DNA from: Demequina salsinemoris
GTDB taxonomy: Bacteria > Actinomycetota > Actinomycetes > Actinomycetales > Demequinaceae
Length of the DNA stretch: 64,000 bases
Assembly (NCBI RefSeq): GCF_000974805.1
Contig: NZ_BBQZ01000003.1
Coordinates: forward strand, 124,001-188,000
Direction of reading: 5' to 3'
Shown here: in pieces, positions 1 through 7,025 of the stretch
Position numbering within the stretch: the first letter of the stretch is position 1
Layout of the letters: each line of letters opens with the position of its first letter
Position numbers and translations under genes: made by a program
The notes under the pieces: generated by a model
Database searches by the model: none
Told to the model about the DNA's origin: nothing
Seen by the model: the letters and a program-made list of their open reading frames with translations, nothing else

Positions 1-1
1 G

Positions 2-190
2 GGATGCGGGCTCGCGGCCGTCGGCGAGACGGACAAGGCGATCGCGGAGCACAGCGAGGCGATGCTCACCTGCTTCGCGGGGGCGCCCTACGACTACGCT
101 CGGACCGTCAGCCTCTCGGCGACGATCGGGCGTCGGCTCGAGCAGCTGCTCGAGACCAGCGAGCCGCACGGTCGCGCCGCGAACCGCTGA
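2..190 (+). CDS. C-terminal fragment of an uncharacterised helical protein (cut by window edge)
   Basis: The reading frame starting at base 2 is open to the TGA at 188-190 and gives the last 62 residues of a gene that begins before the window. Its sequence (AIAEHSEAML, then GAPYDYARTVSLSATIGRRL) aligns with the C-terminus of the next gene (AIDELSHAAL, GAPLDYTRTAQLSEEIGRRL), so the two are tandem paralogues. This frame is chosen over the overlapping frame that starts at base 4 because only it shows that similarity. The composition suggests amphipathic helices of TPR type. Function is unknown. Confidence 0.75.
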   Translation, partial: GCGLAAVGETDKAIAEHSEAMLTCFAGAPYDYARTVSLSATIGRRLEQLLETSEPHGRAANR

Positions 191-218
191 CGAGCTGCCG
201 GAAAAACCGGACATCGGG

Positions 219-228
219 GGACATGTCC
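219..228. promoter_or_regulatory. Palindrome GGACATGTCC upstream of the 339 gene
   Basis: A perfect 10-bp palindrome in the 5' region of the paralogue gene. Its half-sites (GGACA/TGTCC) resemble the two GGACATNGTCC sites before the P450 operon, so the same TetR protein may bind here with a 1-nt shorter centre. A further GGACATC half-site lies at 208-214. This is inference from pattern only. Confidence 0.35.
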
Positions 229-338
229 ACCAAATCTCGGGAGATTTCTCCTTGGACTGTGGAATTTCTCACATGTGACACCTAGGCTGGCACTCAGAGT
301 CACTTCGGGGGGCGAAGCGGCTTGTTGGGGGTATTCAC

Positions 339-1094
339 ATGCAATACAGCAGGGGACTGATCGGTCCGGCCGCCTGGCGGGCCGCACGCGACGCGAGGCC
401 CACCGATCCGTATACGCGGCTCGGACTGGCGCAGGCGCTCATCGTGCGGGCCTTCGAGGCCGATGCGGACGAAGTCGGCGATGCGAGAGGCGACGAGCTG
501 TCGATCCTCGCCGAATGCGCGCGCACGCTCGCCTCGATCGACGGGCTGGAGGGGCTCAGCAACTGCGACGCGCTGCTCTACGGCTCCACCACGGCGCGAT
601 GCGCGACGCGCCTCAGCGAGCTGGGTCGCCCGCGGCTCGCGCTCACGATCCTCGCGCCTGCGATCGCGCTCCTCGATGAGCGCGCCGGCAAGGCCGGCTG
701 CGCGCCGTGCGAGCTGTTCCGCGACGCCTCTCCCGGGTCATCGAACGCATCGGCGCCGCAGGCGACCGCCCACGCCGCTCGCCCCGACTTCGTGGCGCTC
801 AGCCCGGAGGACACGGCGCCCGGCGAGCTGTTCACGCGACAGTGGCCGCTGCCGGGCGTGTCCTGGCAGTACATGCGCGCGACCCTCGCGGCCACGGCGG
901 GATCGGCCCTGCTGCTGGCGGGGGACCATGACCGGGCCATCGACGAGCTGAGCCACGCCGCTCTCATCGCGATGGTCGGCGCGCCTCTCGACTACACGCG
1001 CACGGCGCAGCTTTCGGAGGAGATCGGTCGCCGGCTCGAGGAGGCGCTCGACCTCGAGGCCGCCCTGAGCCGCGAGGGGCTCTGGGGGCAGTAG
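339..1094 (+). CDS. Uncharacterised helical (TPR-like) protein, paralogue of the upstream gene
   Basis: A 251-residue, soluble, Ala/Leu/Arg-rich protein with no signal peptide and no membrane segment. The predicted helical pattern resembles a TPR or SARP-type repeat region, but I recognise no catalytic motif. Four Cys residues (including CAPC near residue 127) could bind a metal, though this is speculative. The ATG at 339 has a G-rich stretch (GGGGG) about 6 nt upstream as ribosome binding site. The C-terminal 45 residues match the end of the partial gene at 2-190, pointing to a tandem duplication. The 148-nt gap before it carries the perfect palindrome GGACATGTCC (219-228) and a TAGGCT hexamer (283-288) that could be a -10 box. 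Function is unknown; a role with the neighbouring TetR gene is only inferred from proximity. Confidence 0.6.
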   Translation: MQYSRGLIGPAAWRAARDARPTDPYTRLGLAQALIVRAFEADADEVGDARGDELSILAECARTLASIDGLEGLSNCDALLYGSTTARCATRLSELGRPRLALTILAPAIALLDERAGKAGCAPCELFRDASPGSSNASAPQATAHAARPDFVALSPEDTAPGELFTRQWPLPGVSWQYMRATLAATAGSALLLAGDHDRAIDELSHAALIAMVGAPLDYTRTAQLSEEIGRRLEEALDLEAALSREGLWGQ

Positions 1095-1143
1095 GGGAGT
1101 CTTCCCTGGTCGCGGCCTCCGAGGTACCCACGACGCGCGGCGC

Positions 1144-1149
1144 TACACT
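1144..1149 (+). promoter_or_regulatory. -10 box (TACACT) of a probable leaderless tetR transcript
   Basis: TACACT ends 6 nt before the ATG at 1156, so transcription would begin at or next to the A of the start codon. No Shine-Dalgarno sequence precedes the ATG. The same geometry recurs at many genes in this window. Confidence 0.5.
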
Positions 1150-1155
1150 CGCGCC

Positions 1156-1752
1156 ATGGCCGGTCGCAACTACCCGAAGGGTGCGGCGAAGCGCGAGGAG
1201 ATCCTCGACGTCGCACTCGAGACGGTTGCCGAGAACGGGTACAACGCCGCGACGATCCGTACGATCGCCGAGGCCGCGGGTCTGAGCAAGACCGGCGTCG
1301 GGCACCACTTCGCGAGCAAGTACGAGCTGCTCACCGCGGTGCTCGCGCGGCGAGACGAGGCGGGCGTGGAGGCGACGCAGGACGCGGGCGTCGAGCTCCT
1401 GTTCGACGCGATCCGCGAGGCGCTCGCGGAGCACGCCAAGGAGGCGGGCCTCACCGAGCTCTACGTGCGGCTCGCGGCCGAGGCGAGCGATCCGTCCAAC
1501 GTGGCCCACGAGTTCTTCGTCGACCGCTACCGCCGCCTCGAGGAGTTCGGGGTCGACGAGCTGTCGGAGCTTCAGCGCGCTGGCGGCGTTCCTCGGGATC
1601 TCGATCCTCGGGTGCTGTCGGTGCTGATCGCCGCGGTCGTCGACGGGCTGTCTCTGCGCCTGCTGTACGAGCCGGAGCTCGACCCCGAGCCTGTCGTCGA
1701 CGCGCTGCGCGGACTGCTGGCCGCCGCGGCGAAGGCGGCTCCAGAGTCCTGA
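1156..1752 (+). CDS. TetR/AcrR-family transcriptional regulator
   Basis: A 198-residue protein with the TetR N-terminal DNA-binding domain: KREEILDVALETVAENGY followed by TIRTIAEAAGLSKTGVGHHF and a FASKYELL continuation, giving the helix-turn-helix at about residues 32-52. The C-terminal two thirds form the variable ligand-binding domain, typical in length for the family. The start at 1156 lies 6 nt after a TACACT -10 box, so the mRNA is probably leaderless. It sits directly upstream of, and in the same direction as, the P450 operon; the 285-nt gap between them holds two palindromes that overlap the operon promoter. The simplest reading is a repressor of that operon, relieved by a substrate or intermediate. 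The ligand is unknown. Confidence 0.9.
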   Translation: MAGRNYPKGAAKREEILDVALETVAENGYNAATIRTIAEAAGLSKTGVGHHFASKYELLTAVLARRDEAGVEATQDAGVELLFDAIREALAEHAKEAGLTELYVRLAAEASDPSNVAHEFFVDRYRRLEEFGVDELSELQRAGGVPRDLDPRVLSVLIAAVVDGLSLRLLYEPELDPEPVVDALRGLLAAAAKAAPES

Positions 1753-1907
1753 CGCGCCCGCGCTGACCCCGGCGCGCACCCTGACGGCAGGCCCTGCATA
1801 CGGACCCTCCTAGTGGGACGATGCGGGTTCCGCTGCCCTGCCCCGCGTCCGACACGCCGCACCGAGCTCTGCGTGAACTTCCTGGCAGACCGGCGATTTT
1901 CGCATGG

Positions 1908-1943
1908 GGACATCGTCCGGTATTGAAAAACGGGACATTGTCC
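1908..1943. promoter_or_regulatory. Twin palindromic operator GGACATNGTCC, probable TetR binding sites
   Basis: GGACATCGTCC at 1908-1918 and GGACATTGTCC at 1933-1943 are near-identical 11-bp palindromes (arms GGAC/GTCC) with centres 25 bp apart. The second lies wholly inside the 17-bp spacer of the promoter at 1923-1951 and the first lies just upstream of its -35 box. Binding there would block RNA polymerase, as expected for a TetR repressor. The neighbouring tetR gene is the obvious candidate. Confidence 0.65.
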
Positions 1944-1951
1944 TGTTATCT
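1923..1951 (+). promoter_or_regulatory. Promoter of the P450 operon (TTGAAA-N17-TTATCT)
   Basis: TTGAAA (1923-1928) and TTATCT (1946-1951) are separated by exactly 17 bp, a good sigma-70/SigA-type promoter. The start would fall near 1958, leaving about 80 nt of leader before the ATG at 2038. An operator palindrome occupies the spacer. Confidence 0.6.
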
Positions 1952-2037
1952 GGTGACACGACATCCAAGTCGGCGCGACGAAGCGCAGGCTGCTGAGTTC
2001 GGAACGCAACGGCGCGTTCCCGACGAAAGGTCCCCCC

Positions 2038-4050
2038 ATGGTCGTAGCAACAGACGTGTCCCTGCTCATCCGAGAGCGCACCGACATCACCGACGAGTGG
2101 CTCTCGCGCGTCCTCGGCATCCCAGGGTTGCGGGTCGAGGAGGTGAGGAGCATCGGCGCCGGCGCGATGTCCCTCACGCTCCGCGTCCGTTACTCGGGCG
2201 CTGAGAGCGACACCGTGATCGTCAAGCTCGCCTCCGAGGACGAATCCGTGCGGAACCTCGGGCTGATGATGGGTGCCTACGTCCGCGAGGTCGCGTTCTA
2301 TCAGAACGTGAGGAGCCGCGTCGTCGGACCCCTGCCCGACTATCACTACGCGGCGCTGGACCCGGTCGAGGGCTGGTTCACGCTCGTCATGCACGATGCG
2401 GTCGACGCCGTCGCCGGCGACCAGATCGCGGGGGCGACCATCGCGCAGGCCGAGGTCGTGATGCGCACGCTCGCCCAGGTCCATGCGCCCGCGTGGAACG
2501 ATGCGTCGATCGGAGACGACGCGCCGTTCGTCGATGACGACACCGACTTCATGAACAGCGCGCTCCTGGAAGGCACGGTCCCGAGCTTCACCGAGATGTT
2601 CGGCGACAGGTTCCCCGAGGAGCATGCCGACGTGCTGCGGCGCTACGCGGCCGTGGCCGACCAGCACAACGCGGACCGTCGCGCCCCGTTCGGCCTGGTG
2701 CACGCGGACGCCAGGCTCGACAACGTGCTCTTCCGCGGTGACGACGAGGCGCTGCTCGTCGACTGGCAGACGGTCCAGTGGGGCCACGTCATGACCGACG
2801 TGTCCTACTTCCTGGGCAGCAGCCTCGAGGTCCACGAGCGCCGGGAGCATGAGGAGCGCCTGGTGCGCCTGTACTACGACACGCTCCTCGCCAACGGGGT
2901 GGTCGACTTCGCGTGGGAGCACGCTTGGGAGGAGTACAGGCGGCAGGTCTTCTGGGGCATCGCCATGCCGCTCGTGTCCGCCGTGTTCGTCGAGGGCACC
3001 GAGCGCACCAAGGAGATGTTCCTCACCTGGGCCATCCGCTCGTGTCAGCAGGCGCTCGACCTCGGCTCGCTCGACCTGCTGCCCGAGCCCGAGGGGCGCG
3101 ACGCGCTTCGCGTCGAGCCCGACGACGAGGGCGCCCACGACACCGGATCCGCCCGCCTGTGGAGCGAGAGCTACTACCTGGACGCGGTCAGCGACGACGG
3201 GCGGCTCGGCCTGTACACGCGCATCGGGGACACGAGGAACCTCGGCAGGTCCCTCGTGTCGCTCGCGATCGTGAGGCCCGGCGAGCCTCCGATCATCCTG
3301 TCCGACGCGGAGGCGCCCCTGCCCGAGTGGGCCGACGACGGCGTCCGTCTCACCGTCAGCGCTCCCCGCTACACGCTCGACTACTCCGTCACGAGGCCGG
3401 TGGACGAGTTCGCCGTCGCCTTCGACGGGCAGGCGCTCAGGTACGCGGACGACGCGGCGATCCTGCGCGGCGAATCCGGCGAGCCCGTCGACGTCTCTCT
3501 CCGGCTTCACTGGATCCGGGATGGGATCGACTACCGCTGGCGCCAGACGACCCGCTACGAGGTGCCGTGCCGAGTCGTCGGCACCCTCATGATCGACGGC
3601 CAGGAGATCCGCTTCGCAGGCGACGGGCAGCGCGACCACTCATGGGGGATCCGCGACTGGTGGGGCAACGCATGGATGTGGACGGCGTTCCGCCTCGAGC
3701 ACGGCGAGAAGGTCCACGCCGTCACCGTCGAGGACACCCCCGGCATCGCCTTCGGCTACGCGCAGACCGGCGCGGACCTCACCGAGCTCCTCTCTGGCCG
3801 TACCGACATCGAGCTTGGCGAGACCGGCGAGATCACGCGCGCGCACCTCAGGTTCAACGAGGCGCACCTCAAGGTCGACGCCGAGCCGATCGCGTACGGC
3901 AGCCTCAGGCTGGTCGCGGAGGACGGCCGCGAGGCCCACTTCATCCGCGCGCTCTCCAGGTTCCACGCCGCCGACGGTCGCGACGGGATCGGCTGGATCG
4001 AGTGGGAGGACCTCAGCCGGATCACCACCACGAAGGGAACCGACGCATGA
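2038..4050 (+). CDS. Fusion: phosphotransferase (APH/choline-kinase fold) plus lipocalin-like C-terminal domain
   Basis: A 670-residue two-domain protein. Residues about 1-340 carry the aminoglycoside-phosphotransferase/ecdysteroid-kinase-like fold: a glycine-rich segment (SIGAGAMSLTLRV), an ion-pair Lys in VIVKLASED, the catalytic loop HADARLDN near residue 222 and the metal-binding Asp of LLVDWQT near 241. Residues about 345-670 form a beta-rich domain with the DHSWGIRDWW signature near 534, as in the AttH/tocopherol-cyclase-like lipocalin superfamily (DUF7064/7065-type, number from memory). Such fusions are found in actinobacterial lipid, steroid and terpenoid gene clusters. It is the first gene after the operator-promoter region, and its stop overlaps the next start (ATGA). 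A substrate-phosphorylating or substrate-binding role in the pathway is inferred; real aminoglycoside resistance is unlikely. Confidence 0.75.
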   Translation: MVVATDVSLLIRERTDITDEWLSRVLGIPGLRVEEVRSIGAGAMSLTLRVRYSGAESDTVIVKLASEDESVRNLGLMMGAYVREVAFYQNVRSRVVGPLPDYHYAALDPVEGWFTLVMHDAVDAVAGDQIAGATIAQAEVVMRTLAQVHAPAWNDASIGDDAPFVDDDTDFMNSALLEGTVPSFTEMFGDRFPEEHADVLRRYAAVADQHNADRRAPFGLVHADARLDNVLFRGDDEALLVDWQTVQWGHVMTDVSYFLGSSLEVHERREHEERLVRLYYDTLLANGVVDFAWEHAWEEYRRQVFWGIAMPLVSAVFVEGTERTKEMFLTWAIRSCQQALDLGSLDLLPEPEGRDALRVEPDDEGAHDTGSARLWSESYYLDAVSDDGRLGLYTRIGDTRNLGRSLVSLAIVRPGEPPIILSDAEAPLPEWADDGVRLTVSAPRYTLDYSVTRPVDEFAVAFDGQALRYADDAAILRGESGEPVDVSLRLHWIRDGIDYRWRQTTRYEVPCRVVGTLMIDGQEIRFAGDGQRDHSWGIRDWWGNAWMWTAFRLEHGEKVHAVTVEDTPGIAFGYAQTGADLTELLSGRTDIELGETGEITRAHLRFNEAHLKVDAEPIAYGSLRLVAEDGREAHFIRALSRFHAADGRDGIGWIEWEDLSRITTTKGTDA

Positions 4051-5168
4051 GCACGATCTACGAGATCACCGAGAGCCACCCTGAGCCCGTGATCAAGCCC
4101 ATCACCGACGCCGACGTCAAGGGCGACGAGCGTCGCTGGCGCCGCGGCAAGGTGCCCGTCGCCGCGGGGGAGTCGCTCAAGGCGGACGGCACCCCGGACT
4201 ACGGGATCTTCGGCCCCGACACGGTGGTGTGGGAGGTGTTCACCCACCCCGCGATGGTGATCTTCCACCACGCCGCCCAGAAGCTCGCGCAGGACGTCTA
4301 CAAGCCCATTCAGGCCGCCGTACGCGACTACGAGCCCCTGAACAAGAAGGCACGCGCCGGCGTCTTCACGCTTTTCGACGCGATGGAGCGGGTCACCCGC
4401 GGCGCCGGCATGCACGTGCCGCTGTGGCTGGGCGACACTCCCACCGCCGAGCACATGGCGGCCTGGCTGCATCGGATCCACGAGCCGCTCAAGGGCGACG
4501 TGATCGACCCGGGCGAGCCCGAGCTCGGCGGCTACGACGCCGTCAGCCACCGCGAGACGATGTGGGCCGTCTACACCGAGATGCATCCGATGCTGTGCGC
4601 GTACGAGGCCTTCGCCTTCCGCGGCCTGCGACCTCCGCGGAGGCTCTCGCCCGAGAAGCGCGACCGCTTCATCGAGGAGACCTCGCACTACGCGATCCTG
4701 CACGGCGCCGACCCGGACCGGGTGCCGCGCACCATGGCCGAGCTCGACGCCGCGTACCGGCACGACGCGAAGCTGTTCGAGCACAGCGACACCGTGCAGA
4801 ACCAGCTGGACACCGGCGAGAGCATCCTCGACCTGTCGGCCCGCGTGAGCAAGAAGAACTGGGACAAGACCCAGACCAAGGCGCTCAAGGTCATCTTCCT
4901 CGTCATCCTCGGGATGGAGACGCCGATGCTCGGCGCGCTCCCGCGCGAGTACCGCCTCGCTCACGGACTGAGCCCTGCCAAGGCCACGTGGGCGGCCATC
5001 GCGGCCAAGCTGTTCCTCCCCGTCGCGTGGGTCCTGCAGCGCCGCTTCGTCGAGCGCAGGTGGATCCGCATCCTCTGGGGGCCCGACGGCATGCGGCTCA
5101 TCGACCACGCGCGCCGGGTGCGCGCCGAGCACCTCAAGGCCCAGGAGCGCATCGACACGCGCGCCTGA
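4047..5168 (+). CDS. MpaB/latex-clearing-protein family oxygenase (DUF2236)
   Basis: A 373-residue protein of the DUF2236 family, which includes the rubber oxygenase Lcp and the fungal prenyl-chain cleaving enzyme MpaB, both b-type haem proteins. Recognisable segments are RVTRGAGMHVPLWLGDT, then an IHEPLKG stretch, then RETMWAVYTEMHPMLCAYEAF. It lacks a signal peptide, unlike secreted Lcp. Near the C-terminus, residues about 270-345 hold hydrophobic stretches (KVIFLVILGM and FLPVAWVLQ) that may touch the membrane. The ATG overlaps the upstream stop by 4 nt, so the two genes are translationally coupled. Oxidative cleavage of an unsaturated isoprenoid is the attractive role here but is inferred. 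From memory, many family members have His two residues after the conserved Trp, where this protein has Val, so haem ligation may differ. Confidence 0.75.
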   Translation: MSTIYEITESHPEPVIKPITDADVKGDERRWRRGKVPVAAGESLKADGTPDYGIFGPDTVVWEVFTHPAMVIFHHAAQKLAQDVYKPIQAAVRDYEPLNKKARAGVFTLFDAMERVTRGAGMHVPLWLGDTPTAEHMAAWLHRIHEPLKGDVIDPGEPELGGYDAVSHRETMWAVYTEMHPMLCAYEAFAFRGLRPPRRLSPEKRDRFIEETSHYAILHGADPDRVPRTMAELDAAYRHDAKLFEHSDTVQNQLDTGESILDLSARVSKKNWDKTQTKALKVIFLVILGMETPMLGALPREYRLAHGLSPAKATWAAIAAKLFLPVAWVLQRRFVERRWIRILWGPDGMRLIDHARRVRAEHLKAQERIDTRA

Positions 5169-5225
5169 CCTCTCCTCACAGCCCACGACCCACCCCACCC
5201 GCCACCCCAAGAGAAAGAGACAACG

Positions 5226-5522
5226 ATGTCCCCGCAGATCGGTACCTGGAACCTCACCGTCAAGGCCCCCACCGGCCCCCAGAACTTCTCCCTGCGCTTC
5301 GAGGAGGGGCCCAAGGGCTTCGTCGTCGACGGCCCGGAGGGCGACACGGAGATTCCCGTCGTCGCCTTCGCCGACGACGGCGGCGTGACGTTCGAGAACG
5401 ACACCCTCAAGCCCATGAAGCTCCACATGAAGTGGGATCTGTTCGTCGACGGCGACGAGATCTCGGGCACCGTCAAGCCCGGCATGTTCCCCGCCCAGAA
5501 GGTCACGGGCAGCCGCGCGTGA
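5226..5522 (+). CDS. Small beta-rich protein of unknown function in the P450 operon
   Basis: A 98-residue protein without signal peptide or membrane segment. It consists of short alternating hydrophobic strands (TWNLTVKAP, QNFSLRFEEG, EIPVVAFADD, LHMKWDLFVD, DEISGTVKPG), which suggests a small beta barrel or lipocalin-like fold that might bind a hydrophobic ligand. A purine-rich stretch (AAGAGAAAGAGA) precedes the ATG. It lies 57 nt after the oxygenase gene and 31 nt before the aldehyde dehydrogenase, in the same direction, so it belongs to the operon. I do not recognise a named family; carrier or accessory function is a guess. Confidence 0.65.
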   Translation: MSPQIGTWNLTVKAPTGPQNFSLRFEEGPKGFVVDGPEGDTEIPVVAFADDGGVTFENDTLKPMKLHMKWDLFVDGDEISGTVKPGMFPAQKVTGSRA

Positions 5523-5553
5523 GCACGGACATGCTTCACGGAGGGAGGCGAGC

Positions 5554-6972
5554 ATGGTCGACACGACGGTAGCGACCCCCGCGCCTGCGGCCCCCGACGC
5601 GACGGCGGAGTCGATCGCGGCGCGGGTGGCGACGATCCGAGCCGGCTTCGACTCGGGCATCACGCGACCGCTCTCGTGGCGCCGCGCGCAGCTTCAGGCC
5701 GTCGCGCGGATGCTGCGCGAGAACACCGCGGAGATCGAGGCCGCGGTGCACTCCGACCTGGGCAAGCCTCCCGTCGAGGCGTACATGACCGAGATCAGCT
5801 CGGTGCTGACCGAGACCAAGGCGATGCTCAAGAACCTCGCGCGCTGGACACGGCGCAGGCGCATCCCGTTCGTGCCGACCGTCTGGTCCGCGGGCTTCGT
5901 CCAGCGCGAGCCGCTCGGCACGGTGCTGATCGTCGCGCCGTGGAACTACCCGGTGCACCTGCTGCTCATGCCGGCGGTCGGCGCGATCGCCGCGGGTGAC
6001 GCGATCGTGCTCAAGCCGAGCGAGCTCGCCCCCGCCACGAGCGCGGTCATGGCCAGGCTCGTGCCGAAGTACCTGGACTCTCGTGCCGTCACGGTGGTCG
6101 AAGGCGGAGTACCTGAGACCACGGCCCTGCTCGAGGAGCGGTGGGACCACGTCTTCTACACCGGCAACGGGACCGTGGGGCGCATCGTCATGGCCGCGGC
6201 GGCCAGGCACCTCACACCGGTCACGCTCGAGCTCGGCGGCAAGTCGCCCGTGTGGGTGGACCCCTCGGCGAACCTCGATGAGGCGGCACGCTGGCTCACG
6301 TGGGGCAAGTTCCTCAACACCGGCCAGACGTGCGTCGCGCCCGACTACGTGCTCACGACGCCCGAGGTGCAGCCGCGGCTCGTGGCCGCGCTCTGTCGCG
6401 AGATCGAGGCCTTCTACGGACCCGAGCCGCGCACCAGCCCCGACTACGGGCGCATCGTCAACGAGCGTCACGTCGCGAGGCTCGCGAGGCTGCTCGACGG
6501 CGCGTCCATCGCCGTGGGCGGCCAGGTGGACGCGAACGACCGCTACGTCGCGCCGACCGTGCTGCGGGATGTCCGTGCCATCGACGCGGTGATGCAGGAG
6601 GAGATCTTCGGCCCCCTCCTGCCCATCGTCCCCGTGAAGGACAGCGACGCGGCGATCGCGCACGTCAACGCGGGGGAGAAGCCCCTCGCGATGTACCTGT
6701 TCGCCAAGGCCAAGGAGCCGATCGAGGCGTTCCTGGCCCGCACATCGTCCGGGTCCGTGGCGATCAACGCCGACATGATCCAGCTCGGCGTCGACGCGCT
6801 GCCGTTCGGCGGCGTCGGGGAATCCGGCATGGGCGGCTACCACGGCGAGGCGACCGTGCGGCTGTTCAGCCACGAACGCGCGGTGCTGAGAAAGGCGGCC
6901 GGACCCAACCCCGCGGCGATGACCTTCCCCCCGTACACGGCCAAGAAGGAGAGGCTGCTGCGCCGCGCGTAG
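5554..6972 (+). CDS. NAD(P)-dependent aldehyde dehydrogenase (class 3-like)
   Basis: A 472-residue ALDH-superfamily enzyme. It shows the cofactor-binding PWNYPVHLLLMP segment, the general-base motif LELGGKSP (Glu226) and the catalytic motif GQTCVAPDYVL (Cys260), followed by EEIFGPLLP and a C-terminal PFGGVGESGMGGYHGE. The length and the position of the catalytic Cys fit class 3/coniferyl-aldehyde-type enzymes, which oxidise medium- to long-chain or aromatic aldehydes to acids. A strong ribosome binding site (GAGGGAGG) lies 8 nt before the ATG. With the alcohol dehydrogenase further down the operon it would complete the step alcohol to aldehyde to acid on a P450-hydroxylated substrate. The physiological substrate is not deducible. 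Confidence 0.92.
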   Translation: MVDTTVATPAPAAPDATAESIAARVATIRAGFDSGITRPLSWRRAQLQAVARMLRENTAEIEAAVHSDLGKPPVEAYMTEISSVLTETKAMLKNLARWTRRRRIPFVPTVWSAGFVQREPLGTVLIVAPWNYPVHLLLMPAVGAIAAGDAIVLKPSELAPATSAVMARLVPKYLDSRAVTVVEGGVPETTALLEERWDHVFYTGNGTVGRIVMAAAARHLTPVTLELGGKSPVWVDPSANLDEAARWLTWGKFLNTGQTCVAPDYVLTTPEVQPRLVAALCREIEAFYGPEPRTSPDYGRIVNERHVARLARLLDGASIAVGGQVDANDRYVAPTVLRDVRAIDAVMQEEIFGPLLPIVPVKDSDAAIAHVNAGEKPLAMYLFAKAKEPIEAFLARTSSGSVAINADMIQLGVDALPFGGVGESGMGGYHGEATVRLFSHERAVLRKAAGPNPAAMTFPPYTAKKERLLRRA

Positions 6973-7025
6973 CCGCCTCTCTCCACAGCACGACAAGACA
7001 CGACACCAGACGAAGGACCACCGAC

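Noticed and set aside
4..285. 93-codon plus frame at the left edge
   Set aside because: The frame starting at base 2 gives the product with paralogue similarity; this one is a shifted shadow.
252..288. Promoter TTGGAC...TAGGCT before the 339 gene
   Set aside because: The spacing between these hexamers is 25 bp, too long; TAGGCT may still be a -10 box but without a clear -35.
2038..3050. Aminoglycoside resistance phosphotransferase
   Set aside because: The fold is shared, but fusion to a lipocalin-like domain and the operon context argue for a metabolic role.
1810..3639. 609-codon minus-strand open frame opposite the kinase-lipocalin gene
   Set aside because: High-GC genes with G/C in third positions leave the opposite frame open. 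The translation has no recognisable domain and the plus-strand product has clear motifs.
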